Positions 1 through 8,058 of a stretch of DNA of 64,000 bases are shown here, in pieces. The position numbers and the translations under genes were made by a program. Numbering within the stretch: position 1 is the stretch's first letter; every line of letters begins with the position of its first letter. The DNA comes from Actinospineispora acaciae DSM 45401 (GTDB lineage Bacteria; Actinomycetota; Actinomycetes; Mycobacteriales; Pseudonocardiaceae), in the NCBI RefSeq assembly GCF_000620785.1, contig NZ_JIAI01000014.1:1-64000 (forward strand), read 5' to 3'. The notes beneath the pieces are model-generated. The model made no database searches. It had not been told where the DNA came from and saw only the letters and a list, made by a program, of their open reading frames with translations.

Positions 1-220
1 CCGACGCCTTCTCACGGGCCTCCTCCGGAGTGCTGGCGAGCTTCACCCCACCAGCCTTACCCCGCCCACCCGTCTTCACCTGCGCCTTGACCACCACAGC
101 CGAACCCAACTCAGCCGCCGCCTCACCAGCCCCGGCCGCCGAATCCACCGTCCGCCCCGGCAACACCGGAACCCCATGCCGGCCAAACAACTCTTTCGCC
201 TGGTACTCGTACAGGTCCAC
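1..220 (-). CDS. sucC: Succinate-CoA ligase (ADP-forming) beta subunit, N-terminal part
   Basis: Partial gene running off the left edge. The 73 visible codons begin VDLYEYQAKELFGRHGVPVL and continue through the ATP-grasp start VVKAQVKTGGRGKAGGVKL, which is characteristic of SucC. With the alpha subunit SucD this enzyme interconverts succinyl-CoA and succinate in the cytosolic TCA cycle. The start is GTG at 220, preceded by a strong AGGAGG-type ribosome binding site about 7 bases upstream. The remainder, and probably sucD, lie outside the window. Very high confidence in the family. Confidence 0.95.
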   Translation of the reverse strand, partial: MDLYEYQAKELFGRHGVPVLPGRTVDSAAGAGEAAAELGSAVVVKAQVKTGGRGKAGGVKLASTPEEAREKAS

Positions 221-361
221 TCGCCCCTCCTGTCCCGATGTCTGTCACGGATCGCCTCGTCGTCGAGCCGGCGAGTCGACTCACCTCATGAGCTGCGACG
301 ACCCTATCGACGTCAACCGTGTGACGGACGTCGCGCCCTGGTGAGACCCCTCACGTCGTGA

Positions 362-775
362 TCAGGCGTCGGCGGGTTCGGGGTTGGGGGCGTTCGCGCG
401 CACCCAGTCGACGATCTCGGTAGTGGTCGCCCCGGGGGTGAACACCTTGGCCACGCCCAGCTCGGTCAGCTTGGCGATGTCCTCCTCCGGGACGATGCCG
501 CCGCCGAACACCAGGACGTCGTCGGCGTCGCGCTCCTTGAGCAGCTCCACCACCCGGGGGAACAGCGTCATGTGCGCGCCGGAGAGCACCGAGAGGCCCA
601 CCATGTCGGCGTCCTCCTGCAGCGCGGTCTCCACGATCTGCTCGGGCGTCTGGTGCAGCCCGGTGTAGATGACCTCCATGCCGGCGTCGCGCAGCGCGCG
701 GGCGACCACCTTGGCGCCCCGGTCATGCCCGTCCAGGCCCGGCTTGGCCACCACCACACGAATTCGCTCGGTCAT
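362..775 (-). CDS. Stand-alone cobalamin (B12)-binding domain protein, methylmalonyl/isobutyryl-CoA mutase small-subunit type
   Basis: 137 residues, consisting only of the B12-binding Rossmann-like domain seen at the C-terminus of acyl-CoA mutases. The base-off motif DxHxxG is present as D15-G-H17-D-R-G20, followed by GLSVLSGAH and VFGGGIVPEED. Its length resembles the IcmB small subunit of isobutyryl-CoA mutase, but no catalytic large subunit lies nearby, so the mutase partner would be encoded elsewhere. The ATG at 775 overlaps the stop of the upstream membrane-protein gene by 4 bases, implying translational coupling. The exact acyl-CoA substrate cannot be told from sequence. It could instead be a B12-dependent regulator or accessory protein. 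Confidence 0.85.
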   Translation of the reverse strand: MTERIRVVVAKPGLDGHDRGAKVVARALRDAGMEVIYTGLHQTPEQIVETALQEDADMVGLSVLSGAHMTLFPRVVELLKERDADDVLVFGGGIVPEEDIAKLTELGVAKVFTPGATTTEIVDWVRANAPNPEPADA

Positions 776-2595
776 GGTTCCACCTTCTCCCATTCGCGGG
801 CACCGCCGCGACCGGTTCTTCCACCGGCCCCACCGCCTACCGAGCTTAAGACCCACCACGGCCCGATGCGCAGCGCTATCACGCCGGTGCCCAGCACGAG
901 AAGGATGCACAGCCCGGTCGCCCACGCCCCCTCCCCCAGCCCGGTCCGGGGCAGCTCGTCGGGGACCGAGATCAACCGAACCATCCGGACGACCAGCACC
1001 ACGGCCACCCCGACCAGCAGCGAGGCGGCCCGGTCCGGCCGGCACCTCGGCCCGATCAGCAGCGCCCCGACGCTGACCGCGAACGCCGCCAGCAGCCCCC
1101 AGGACGCCAGCCCGAACGGCGGCTGCAACACCCCCGTCACGCCCCACCCCGCGCCGTTGATCAGCGGCAGCCAGAACGCCGGCACCGCGACCAGCGCGGC
1201 CGCCGACGCCGCCGAGGCGGTGAGCAGGTCGAACCGGTCACCGGACAGGTCCACGTCCTCCCGGTCGAACCCGCCGCCCAGCACCAGCGCGCACGCGCCG
1301 GCCAGCGCGGCGGCGACCGAGCCGATCAGCAGCCACAGCCCCGGCCCGGCCCGCACCCCGTCCAGCCCGAGCACCTCGAGCAGGTCGCTCAGCGGCTCGC
1401 CGGCGGCCATCGGCACCGCCACCAGCGCCACCGCCAGCGTCGGCCGGGCGGACGGCCCGAGCGAGCGGGACACGGTGGCCAGCCCGAGCGGCACCAGCGC
1501 CGCGCCCACCGCGAACATCACCCGCAGCGTCGGCAGCTCCGCTCGCGGCAGGTCGGCGGCCAGCGACAGCGGGTCGGTCAGCGCCGCCGCGACCGCGCAC
1601 ACCCCCGCCAGCACGCCGAGCCGGCCGCCGAGCAGCCGGCAGCGGGCCGCGAGCAGCGCCCCGTCCAGGACCGGGTCCGGCACCGGCCGGGAGATCGGCG
1701 CCAGTATCGGCACCGCGGGCTCCCGGACCGCCCGCAAAGAACCCCCCGCAACCCGAACGGACGGCACCGAAACGCCCCGTCCGCGGCGCGCCTGCCCCAC
1801 CCAGGCCGCCAGCCCGAGCAGCCCGAACCCACCAGCCAGCGCGAGCACCAGCCCGAACTCGACCAGATGCGTCCCGGTCAGCTCCGCCACCGCCACCCGG
1901 GGCAGGACCACCGCGAGCACCCCGCACGCCGCGCCGACCAGCCCGCCGACCACCACCCTCACGTCGACCGCCGCGCCGGCCAGCACCGCCGCGAGCACCA
2001 CCGCCCCGACCAGCGCCAGCCCGCCGAGCGTCGGCCATCCCGGCAGGGCCAGCGTCGCGCGCGGCGGCCCGCCGGGGCCGTCGGTGGCGAACGGCACGAG
2101 CAGCAGCCCGACCCCGGCCAGCGCGGCGCAACCCACCGCGCGAGGCACCGTCCCCGCCGGGCTGGCCGACGACGTCGCCAGCGCGCCACCGGCCGCCAAC
2201 GCGCCGCTGCGCTCCAACGCCGTGAACGCCGCCAGCCCACCCAGCGCGGTCAGCAGCTCCCCGGCGAGCAACAACCAGGCCCCCGGCGCGCCGCCGGCGA
2301 ACGGCGCGAGCTCCGGCCGGACCGCCGTGGCCGGCGCCACCAGCAGCTGCCCGTCCAGCAGCGCGCGGCCGGCCGCGATCACGCCGGTCGCCGCCGCCGT
2401 TCCCAACGCCGCCGTCCGCTGGCCGGCCACCAGCAACAACACGGTCACCACCGCCGACACCGAGGCGAGCACCGCGAGCAGCGGCCACACCTGCGACCCC
2501 GGGAACCGGGGCGCGGCGGCGAGCAGCAGCGCCCCCGCCGAGGTCAGGCCGACCGTGAGCGGAGTGAGAACGCCAGCCGGCAGCCTCGACCGCAT
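772..2595 (-). CDS. Large polytopic membrane protein of unknown function
   Basis: 607 residues, dominated by Leu/Ala/Val/Gly-rich hydrophobic segments, with more than ten likely membrane spans and a cytoplasmic-looking Arg-rich linker near residues 265-310. I recognise no catalytic or transport motif. It is the promoter-proximal member of a two-gene unit with the B12-binding protein, overlapping it by 4 bases (ATGA), so the two may act together. The ATG start at 2595 lies in a divergent intergenic region shared with the hydrolase gene. The strong codon bias (nearly all third positions G/C) supports real coding on this strand. Confidence 0.8.
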   Translation of the reverse strand: MRSRLPAGVLTPLTVGLTSAGALLLAAAPRFPGSQVWPLLAVLASVSAVVTVLLLVAGQRTAALGTAAATGVIAAGRALLDGQLLVAPATAVRPELAPFAGGAPGAWLLLAGELLTALGGLAAFTALERSGALAAGGALATSSASPAGTVPRAVGCAALAGVGLLLVPFATDGPGGPPRATLALPGWPTLGGLALVGAVVLAAVLAGAAVDVRVVVGGLVGAACGVLAVVLPRVAVAELTGTHLVEFGLVLALAGGFGLLGLAAWVGQARRGRGVSVPSVRVAGGSLRAVREPAVPILAPISRPVPDPVLDGALLAARCRLLGGRLGVLAGVCAVAAALTDPLSLAADLPRAELPTLRVMFAVGAALVPLGLATVSRSLGPSARPTLAVALVAVPMAAGEPLSDLLEVLGLDGVRAGPGLWLLIGSVAAALAGACALVLGGGFDREDVDLSGDRFDLLTASAASAAALVAVPAFWLPLINGAGWGVTGVLQPPFGLASWGLLAAFAVSVGALLIGPRCRPDRAASLLVGVAVVLVVRMVRLISVPDELPRTGLGEGAWATGLCILLVLGTGVIALRIGPWWVLSSVGGGAGGRTGRGGAREWEKVEP

Positions 2596-2691
2596 GCCGC
2601 GGACGGTAACCCCAGTTCGCTATAACGCCCGATCATCCCGGCCGGCCGGTCGCCGCCGCGGCCCGAAAGAGCACACGCCGGCGCCTGAAAA

Positions 2692-2706
2692 ACACTCTCA
2701 GAGTGT
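2692..2706. promoter_or_regulatory. Perfect 15-bp palindromic operator candidate
   Basis: ACACTCT-C-AGAGTGT is a perfect inverted repeat with 7-base arms. It sits just upstream of a TACCGT -10-like hexamer (2726-2731) placed 7 bases before the ATG of the hydrolase, so it would overlap the -35 region of a leaderless promoter. Such symmetry is typical of TetR- or MarR-family repressors. No regulator gene is adjacent, so the cognate protein is unknown. Confidence 0.5.
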
Positions 2707-2738
2707 CCTGAATCCGGTCTTGACGTACCGTCGCATAC

Positions 2739-3650
2739 ATGTCTGGCTCCTCGGCCGAGGGCGCGCTCGGTTCGCTGGGCTCGCTCGCCAGCGCCGCCGG
2801 GCACGCCCTGCGCGGTGTCGCGGCGGAGACCGCCCGGTCCGCCGCGCACGTGGCCAGCTACCCCTGGGAGCTGCTGCGCGAGCAGATCCGCCCGGCCGGC
2901 CCGCACAACCGCACCGACGCCCTCGGCCTCACCGAACGCAGCGTCCTGCTCTCCGACCTGAGGGCCGAAGGCACGCCGGTGCTGCTGGTGCACGGCTTGA
3001 TGGACAACCGCTCGGTGTTCACCGCGTTCCGGGCGGCGCTGCGCGGGCGCGGGTTCGGGGTGGTGCACGGCATGAGCTTCAGCGTGCGCACCGCGCTCAC
3101 CGGGGACGTCCGCGCGGCCGCCGCCGAGCTGGCCGAGCACGTCGAGCGGCTGCGCGAGCGGACCGGCGCGGACCGGGTGCACGTGGTCGGCCACTCGCTG
3201 GGCGGGCTGGTCGCGCGCTACTACGTGCAGCGGCTCGGCGGCGACGAGGCGGTGCACACCCTGGTCACGGTGGGCAGCCCGCACGGCGGCTCGGTCGCGG
3301 CCTACCTGCTGCCCACCCCGCTGGCCCGCCAGCTGCAGCCCGGCTCCGACCTGCTCACCGAGCTCGCCGGGCCGGCGCCGCGCTGCCGGACCCGGTTCCT
3401 GGTGGTCTGGAGCCGGATGGACCAGCTCGTGGTGCCGCGGCGCAACGCCCGGCTGGAGCATCCGGACCTGGATGTCGACACCCTCGAGCTGGCCGACGTC
3501 GGGCACCACTCGCTGTCGGTTCACCCGACGGTGGTTCGCTGGGTGGCCGCCTCGCTGACCAGGCTGGACGGGCCGCGAGCGATTCGCCGAGGCCACCGTG
3601 CCCGGCGCGGCCCGATGATCGGGTGCGGCGGCACCGGCCCGGCGCGCTGA
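2739..3650 (+). CDS. Alpha/beta-hydrolase, lipase/esterase-like
   Basis: 303 residues. After an N-terminal helical region (1-75) comes VLLVHGLMDN (81-90, oxyanion strand), then GHSLGG with nucleophile Ser153, a candidate acid Asp228 (SRMDQLVVP), and GHH at 255-257 supplying the catalytic His. The order Ser-Asp-His and the PHGGS segment match triacylglycerol lipase/PGAP1-like esterases. There is no classical signal peptide, so it probably acts in the cytosol or is membrane-associated. The ATG at 2739 has no Shine-Dalgarno but does have a TACCGT hexamer 7 bases upstream, which fits a leaderless transcript. The substrate is unknown; an acyl ester or lipid is likely. Confidence 0.85.
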   Translation: MSGSSAEGALGSLGSLASAAGHALRGVAAETARSAAHVASYPWELLREQIRPAGPHNRTDALGLTERSVLLSDLRAEGTPVLLVHGLMDNRSVFTAFRAALRGRGFGVVHGMSFSVRTALTGDVRAAAAELAEHVERLRERTGADRVHVVGHSLGGLVARYYVQRLGGDEAVHTLVTVGSPHGGSVAAYLLPTPLARQLQPGSDLLTELAGPAPRCRTRFLVVWSRMDQLVVPRRNARLEHPDLDVDTLELADVGHHSLSVHPTVVRWVAASLTRLDGPRAIRRGHRARRGPMIGCGGTGPAR

Positions 3651-3741
3651 CCACCGCCCCGGGCGGCCCCCCGAGCGGCATCGACACGCCGGGGTAGATT
3701 TGCGTGATCCGTCGGGATCGGGCTACCGTCCGACGGTCCGT

Positions 3742-3757
3742 ATCACAGACAGGTTAC
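3742..3757 (+). promoter_or_regulatory. Candidate MtrA-type response-regulator box
   Basis: ATCAC-6 nt-GTTAC matches the actinobacterial MtrA consensus GTNAC-N6-GTNAC at all specified positions except the first G. It lies about 90 bases upstream of the M23 peptidase start. MtrA is known to control cell-wall hydrolases, so the context fits, but this assignment is pattern-based only. Confidence 0.4.
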
Positions 3758-3848
3758 GAAGGCGGCGTTCGAGTCGGCCCCCGACGGCTCGATCGGTTCC
3801 CCAGCCAGGCCGCCCGCGCCTGTCCTGAGATGAGGAAACAGGCAAGAC

Positions 3849-4736
3849 TTGGCGTTTGACCGCTCCCCACGCGGCGCCGAGCCGGCCCCCGGCACGCAGG
3901 ACGTGCGACACGTTCCGCGTCATCGCCGGGGACAGCACCGGACTCCGGCGCCCAGTTCGCCGTGGCATGGCCGCGTCGCAATAGCGGCGGTCGCCACCGG
4001 GGCGACGATGGCGGCCGCCCACAGCATGATCGACTGGGAGCCCGACGGCGAGTACCGGGGCGTGGCCAAGACGGCGGCCGGCGCGCTGATCCAGGGCAGC
4101 TCCCCCTCCGACACGCACCGCCGCCCCGGCGGCACCAGCGTCCCGGACGACGCCAAGCACTTCACCCGGTCCGCCCCCGACCTGGCGGCGCTGGACCACA
4201 ACATCGACGTGGCGGACGTGGAGAGCCTGACCAAGGCGGTCAAGGTCGGCGAGGAGCTGGCCAGCAACGCGCTGCGGGTCAAGTCCGCGCTGGCCGGCGG
4301 GGCGCCGGCGGCGTCGGTGTTCGACGGGGTGCAGTTCGTCAAGCCGTGCGTGGGGACGTTCACCTCGGGGTTCGGTTCGCGCTGGGGCACCGTGCACCAC
4401 GGCATCGACCTGGCGAACAAGATCGGCACGCCGATCTACGCGGTCACCGACGGGGTCGTGATCGACTCGGGGCCGGCCTCCGGGTTCGGGCTGTGGGTGC
4501 GGGTGCTGCACCCGAGCGGGTACATCAGCGTGTACGGGCACATCAACCGCTCGGTGGTGCGCGTCGGCCAGCACGTGGCGGCCGGCGAGAAGATCGCCGA
4601 GATGGGCAACCGGGGTGAGTCCACCGGCCCGCACCTGCACCTGGAGATCTGGGACCCGGGCGGCAAGAAGATCAACCCCGTGGGCTGGCTGGCCACCCGG
4701 GGCATCCGCGTGACCGGCTCTTCCAGCTCCGACTGA
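3849..4736 (+). CDS. M23 family (LytM-type) cell-wall metallopeptidase
   Basis: 295 residues. An N-terminal Arg/Pro-rich stretch is followed by a hydrophobic segment (about 42-58) that may be a signal anchor, a helical linker, and a C-terminal M23 domain (about 165-285). Zinc ligands are visible: H184 and D187 in HHGIDLA, and H262/H264 in PHLHLE. Such enzymes cleave peptidoglycan cross-bridges outside the membrane during growth and division. The start is taken as TTG at 3849, which is uncertain; no upstream in-frame ATG or GTG precedes it closely. It is convergent with pcrA, with one base between the stops. Placement beside pcrA and sucC resembles Rv0950c of M. tuberculosis, as I recall it. 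Confidence 0.9.
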   Translation: MAFDRSPRGAEPAPGTQDVRHVPRHRRGQHRTPAPSSPWHGRVAIAAVATGATMAAAHSMIDWEPDGEYRGVAKTAAGALIQGSSPSDTHRRPGGTSVPDDAKHFTRSAPDLAALDHNIDVADVESLTKAVKVGEELASNALRVKSALAGGAPAASVFDGVQFVKPCVGTFTSGFGSRWGTVHHGIDLANKIGTPIYAVTDGVVIDSGPASGFGLWVRVLHPSGYISVYGHINRSVVRVGQHVAAGEKIAEMGNRGESTGPHLHLEIWDPGGKKINPVGWLATRGIRVTGSSSSD

Positions 4737-4737
4737 G

Positions 4738-7095
4738 CTAGAGCTTCTGCAGCGGCACGCCGCCGATCAGCATCAGCCGCACGGTCCCCGAGCTGCCGAA
4801 GTCGATGGTGGCGTTCGCGCGCGGGCCGACGCCCTCGGTCGCGACCACGGTGCCCAGCCCGTACTTGTCGTGGCTGACCCGGTCGCCGACCGCGAGCGAG
4901 ATCGCCGGCGCCGACGGGGCCGCGCCGGGGCGCCAGCTGCCCCGGTCCGAGCCGCCGCGTCCCATGCCGCGCCGGCCGAACCCGACCATGCCCACCGGCG
5001 CCGACCGCTCCGGCGCCGCGCGCCGCCAGTCCAGCAGCTCGGCCGGGATCTCGGTGAGGAACCGCGACTCCGGGTTCGCCGACGGCGTGCCGAACGCCGA
5101 GCGCATCAGCGCCCGGGACAGGTACAGCCGCTCGCGCGCCCTGGTGATGCCCACGTAGGCCAGCCGCCGTTCCTCGGCCAGCTCCTTCGGGTCGCCCAGC
5201 GCGCGCTGGTGCGGGAACACGCCGTCCTCCCAGCCGGTGCAGAACACCACCGGGAACTCCAGCCCCTTCGCGGTGTGCAGGGTCATCAGCGTGACCACGC
5301 CGTCCCCGCCGTCCGGGATGGAGTCGGCGTCCGCGACCAGCGCCACCCGCTCCAGGAACGCGGCCAGCGAACCGGGGATCGCCAGCCCCTGCTCGCGGGC
5401 GGCCTCCACCGCGTCCGGGTCGGCCGCCGCGTCGCCCGCGAACTCGCGCGCGACCGTGACCAGCTCGGACAGGTTCTCCCGGCGGGACTCGTCCTGCGGG
5501 TCCTCGCTCTCCTCCAGCTCGGCGGCGTAACCGGTGCGCGCGAGCACGGACTCCAGCAGGTCGGCCACCGGCTCGCCGTCCACCACCCGCTCGCGCAGCT
5601 CGTCGAGCAGGTCCACGAACCCCTGGATGGCCCGCTGCGATCGGGTCGCGAGGGTGTTCACCTCGCCCTCGGCGGCGCGGCGCAGCGCGGTGGCGAACGA
5701 GATGCGGTGGCGCTCGGCGTGCAGCGCCACGGCCTCCTCGGCGCGGTCGCCGATGCCCCGGCGCGGCACGTTCAGGATCCGGCGCAGGCTGACGGTGTCC
5801 TCCGGGTTGGACAGCACCCGCAGGTACGCCAGCGCGTCGCGGATCTCCCGCCGCTCGTAGAACCGCACCCCGCCTACCACCCGGTACGGCAGCCCGACCC
5901 GCAGGAACACGTCCTCGAACACCCGCGACTGGGAGTTCGTCCGGTAGAACACCGCGATGTCGGAGTTCTTCGCGGTTCCCGCGTCGGACAGCCTGTCGAT
6001 CTCGGCGGCCACGAACGCGGCCTCGTCGTGCTCGTTGTCCGCCACGTAGCCGACGATCTTCTCGCCGTCCCCGGCGTCGGACCAGAGCCGCTTGTCCCGG
6101 CGGTCGGTGTTGCGGGCGATCACCGCGTTCGCGGCGGACAGGATGGTCTGGGTGGAGCGGTAGTTCTGCTCCAGCAGGATGGTGCGCGCGTCCGGGTAGT
6201 CCCGCTCGAACTCGATGATGTTGCGGATGCTGGCGCCCCGGAACGCGTAGATGGACTGGTCCGCGTCGCCCACCACGCACAGCTCGGCGGGCTCCAGCTT
6301 GTGCTCGTCCTTCTCCCGCTCGGAGTGCCCGACCAGCTCGCGGATCAGCATGTACTGGGCGTGGTTGGTGTCCTGGTACTCGTCGACCAGCACGTGCCGG
6401 AACCGCCGGTGGTAGTACTCCGCGACGTCCGGGAACGCCTGCAGCATGCTCACCGTGGTCATGATCAGGTCGTCGAAGTCCAGCGCGTTGGCCTGCTTGA
6501 GCCGGCGCTGGTACACGCCATAGACCTCGGCCACCCGCCGCTCGTAGTCGTTCCCCGCCTTGTCGGCGGCGTCCGAGGCGTCCAGCAGCTCGTTCTTCAG
6601 GTTGGAGATCTGCGCCGCCAGCCCGCGCGCCGGGTACCGCTTGACGTCCAGGTCCAGGTCGCGGGCCACCTGGGTGATCAGCCGCCGGGAGTCGTCGGCG
6701 TCGTAGATGGAGAAGCTGGAGCCCATGTCGAGCGTCTTGGCCTCGCGGCGCAGCACCCGCACGCACATGGAGTGGAACGTCGACACCCACATCGCGTTGC
6801 TGCGCCGGCCCACCAGCGAGGCGACCCGCTCGGCCATCTCCTTGGCCGCCTTGTTGGTGAACGTGATCGCCATGATCTGGCCGGGGTGGACGTCGCGCGC
6901 GGCCAGCAGGTAGGCGATCCGGTTGGTCAGCACACGGGTCTTGCCCGAGCCGGCGCCGGCCACGATGAGCAGCGGAGACCCGGCGTGCACCACGGCCTCG
7001 CGCTGCCGGGGGTTGAGCCCGCGCAGCAGCTCGTCGGGATCCCGTTTCGGCGGCCGAGAGGGGGTCTGGGTCGGCAGTTCGAACAGCGCGCTCAT
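4738..7095 (-). CDS. pcrA: ATP-dependent DNA helicase PcrA/UvrD1 (SF1)
   Basis: 785 residues. Superfamily 1A motifs are intact: Q-motif LNPRQREAV, Walker A VAGAGSGKT (45-53), Walker B VDEYQD (237-242), QNYRST, and the late motif VTLMTLHTAKGLEFPVVF. The C-terminus ends in the small Tudor-like domain (VSHDKYGLGTV...LMLIGG) that binds RNA polymerase in PcrA homologues. It unwinds DNA in nucleotide-excision repair and at blocked replication or transcription complexes. I prefer ATG at 7095 (MSALF) to the GTG at 7107, because a TACCGT -10-like hexamer ends about 10 bases before it and would overlap the GTG start. Confidence 0.95.
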   Translation of the reverse strand: MSALFELPTQTPSRPPKRDPDELLRGLNPRQREAVVHAGSPLLIVAGAGSGKTRVLTNRIAYLLAARDVHPGQIMAITFTNKAAKEMAERVASLVGRRSNAMWVSTFHSMCVRVLRREAKTLDMGSSFSIYDADDSRRLITQVARDLDLDVKRYPARGLAAQISNLKNELLDASDAADKAGNDYERRVAEVYGVYQRRLKQANALDFDDLIMTTVSMLQAFPDVAEYYHRRFRHVLVDEYQDTNHAQYMLIRELVGHSEREKDEHKLEPAELCVVGDADQSIYAFRGASIRNIIEFERDYPDARTILLEQNYRSTQTILSAANAVIARNTDRRDKRLWSDAGDGEKIVGYVADNEHDEAAFVAAEIDRLSDAGTAKNSDIAVFYRTNSQSRVFEDVFLRVGLPYRVVGGVRFYERREIRDALAYLRVLSNPEDTVSLRRILNVPRRGIGDRAEEAVALHAERHRISFATALRRAAEGEVNTLATRSQRAIQGFVDLLDELRERVVDGEPVADLLESVLARTGYAAELEESEDPQDESRRENLSELVTVAREFAGDAAADPDAVEAAREQGLAIPGSLAAFLERVALVADADSIPDGGDGVVTLMTLHTAKGLEFPVVFCTGWEDGVFPHQRALGDPKELAEERRLAYVGITRARERLYLSRALMRSAFGTPSANPESRFLTEIPAELLDWRRAAPERSAPVGMVGFGRRGMGRGGSDRGSWRPGAAPSAPAISLAVGDRVSHDKYGLGTVVATEGVGPRANATIDFGSSGTVRLMLIGGVPLQKL

Positions 7096-7187
7096 CGTGC
7101 CTGTCACGGTACCGGCCGGCGCCCACGATCTACCGTCGGACCTCGACGGCGTGCCGGTCCGGATCCGGCTGTGGCAGAATCGAGAAC

Positions 7188-7256
7188 ATGTCGGCGCGCG
7201 TGCGCGAGTTTACCTACGGGTACCGGACCCCGGTGCCCGTGGAGCACGCCGCCTGA
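7188..7256 (+). CDS. Phe/Tyr-rich leader peptide upstream of chorismate mutase
   Basis: A 22-codon reading frame lies about 90 bases before the chorismate mutase start. Codons 7-13 read EFTYGYR, so one Phe and two Tyr codons fall within five codons (7209-7223). The Phe codon is TTT, which is rare in this very high-GC genome. The peptide ends 14 bases before a hairpin followed by TTTT. This is the classic design of a ribosome-stalling leader peptide sensing charged tRNA for the pathway's end products. The peptide itself is probably not functional as a protein. Confidence 0.65.
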   Translation: MSARVREFTYGYRTPVPVEHAA

Positions 7257-7270
7257 CCGCAGCCCCACGC

Positions 7271-7301
7271 CGCCCCGGAGTCCACGGACCCGGGGCGTTT
7301 T
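7271..7301 (+). terminator. Attenuator hairpin before chorismate mutase
   Basis: CGCCCCGG (7271-7278) pairs perfectly with CCGGGGCG (7290-7297), with an inner GTCC/GGAC pairing, and is followed directly by TTTT (7298-7301). This is an intrinsic-terminator shape located between the leader peptide and the gene. A 7-base stretch of the leader coding region (7237-7243, CCGTGGA) is exactly complementary to 7281-7287 in the hairpin's upper part, offering an antiterminator pairing. Confidence 0.6.
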
Positions 7302-7347
7302 CGCGTCACGGGTCCGCGCACCGGGCACAGACCGACCTGGAGGAACC

Positions 7348-7641
7348 GTGACCACCCCCGAAACACCGGAGGCGACCGACGCCGCCGCGCTGTCGGACTC
7401 GGACATCGACGCGCTGCGCGTGGAGATCGACCAGCTGGACAGCGACATCCTGCGGCTGATCCTGCGCCGCACCGAGGTGTCCCGCCAGATCGGGGCGATC
7501 CGCCGCGCCGAGGGCGGCCCGCGCATCGTGCTCAGCCGGGAGCACGCGGTGCTGGCGCGGTTCCGCGAGCTGGGGCCGGAGGGGCGCGAGCTGGCCATGC
7601 TGCTGCTGCGCCTGGGCCGAGGCCGCCTCGGGCACGCCTGA
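7348..7641 (+). CDS. Chorismate mutase, AroQ type (Rv0948c-like)
   Basis: 97 residues, the usual size of stand-alone actinobacterial AroQ-delta enzymes. It converts chorismate to prephenate, the branch point to Phe and Tyr. The all-helical core RVEIDQLDSDILRLILRRTE, the middle GGPRIVLSRE and the C-terminal LLLRLGRGRLGH match Rv0948c. In that family the C-terminus contacts DAHP synthase, which activates the mutase. The start is GTG at 7348 with GGAGGA just upstream. A leader peptide and attenuator hairpin precede it, suggesting control by Phe/Tyr-tRNA charging. The gene is followed immediately by a dispersed repeat. Confidence 0.92.
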   Translation: MTTPETPEATDAAALSDSDIDALRVEIDQLDSDILRLILRRTEVSRQIGAIRRAEGGPRIVLSREHAVLARFRELGPEGRELAMLLLRLGRGRLGHA

Positions 7642-7687
7642 CTGACAAAAATCCCGACTCGCCCTGACGAAAATCCCGACTCGCGGG
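7642..7687 (+). repeat. Dispersed REP-like repeat, copy A
   Basis: Two near-identical 21-nt units at 7642-7662 and 7664-7684, each of the form CTGACRAAAATCCCGACTCGC, begin one base after the chorismate mutase stop codon. The same double unit occurs in the opposite orientation at 40663-40707, and diverged forms occur near 57.2 and 61.0 kb. Confidence 0.75.
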
Positions 7688-7737
7688 CGGTGGTTCGAGG
7701 GCGGCGCGGGCGGGGTGACGTGTGGCACTCTGGGGTC

Positions 7738-8058
7738 ATGGGTGCGGTTGTCGGAGTGGTCGCGTTGGTGGTGGCGTTGGTGGGGTTCCTGGTGACCCTG
7801 GGCAACGCCGGTTACCTGGCCATGTTGTCCTCGGCGGCGAAAAAGCGCGGGCTGTCGGGCGAGTCGACGATGGAGTACGTCAAGGGCCAGCGGGCGCTGG
7901 CCGGCGGGCTCGCGGTGGTCGGGTTGCTCGGGCTGCTGATCGTGCTCGGCAGCGGTCCGGTCGGCGACGTGTTCGGGCTGCTGCTCGCCGGCGGCAGCGG
8001 GCTGGCCGGGTACCGGGCGCTGAACTCGACCCGCGAGCGGTTCCGCGGCAGCTCCTGA
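7738..8058 (+). CDS. Small membrane protein of unknown function
   Basis: 106 residues from the ATG at 7738. The first 30 residues form a hydrophobic helix (VVGVVALVVALVGFLVTLG). A polar loop with KKRGLSGESTMEYVKGQ follows, then a second long hydrophobic region (about 55-93) likely to make two more spans, and a basic tail. I recognise no family. A farther upstream GTG (7690) is in frame, but it would put an Arg-rich extension before the first span and has no clear ribosome binding site. Confidence 0.65.
   Translation: MGAVVGVVALVVALVGFLVTLGNAGYLAMLSSAAKKRGLSGESTMEYVKGQRALAGGLAVVGLLGLLIVLGSGPVGDVFGLLLAGGSGLAGYRALNSTRERFRGSS

Noticed and set aside
572..3697. Very long plus-strand open frame opposite the membrane protein
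   Set aside because: It is the antisense shadow of the 772-2595 gene continued through the hydrolase in a wrong frame. Its composition (Ser/Thr/Pro/Ala) and lack of domains are typical of GC-rich shadow frames.
4870..7641. 923-codon plus-strand frame across pcrA
   Set aside because: Only its last 97 codons (7348 onward) are real, encoding chorismate mutase. The rest is antisense to pcrA.
7642..7687. Tandem 21-nt units as a CRISPR array
   Set aside because: There are only two units, they are directly abutting with no spacers, no cas genes are nearby, and the same double unit is dispersed elsewhere.
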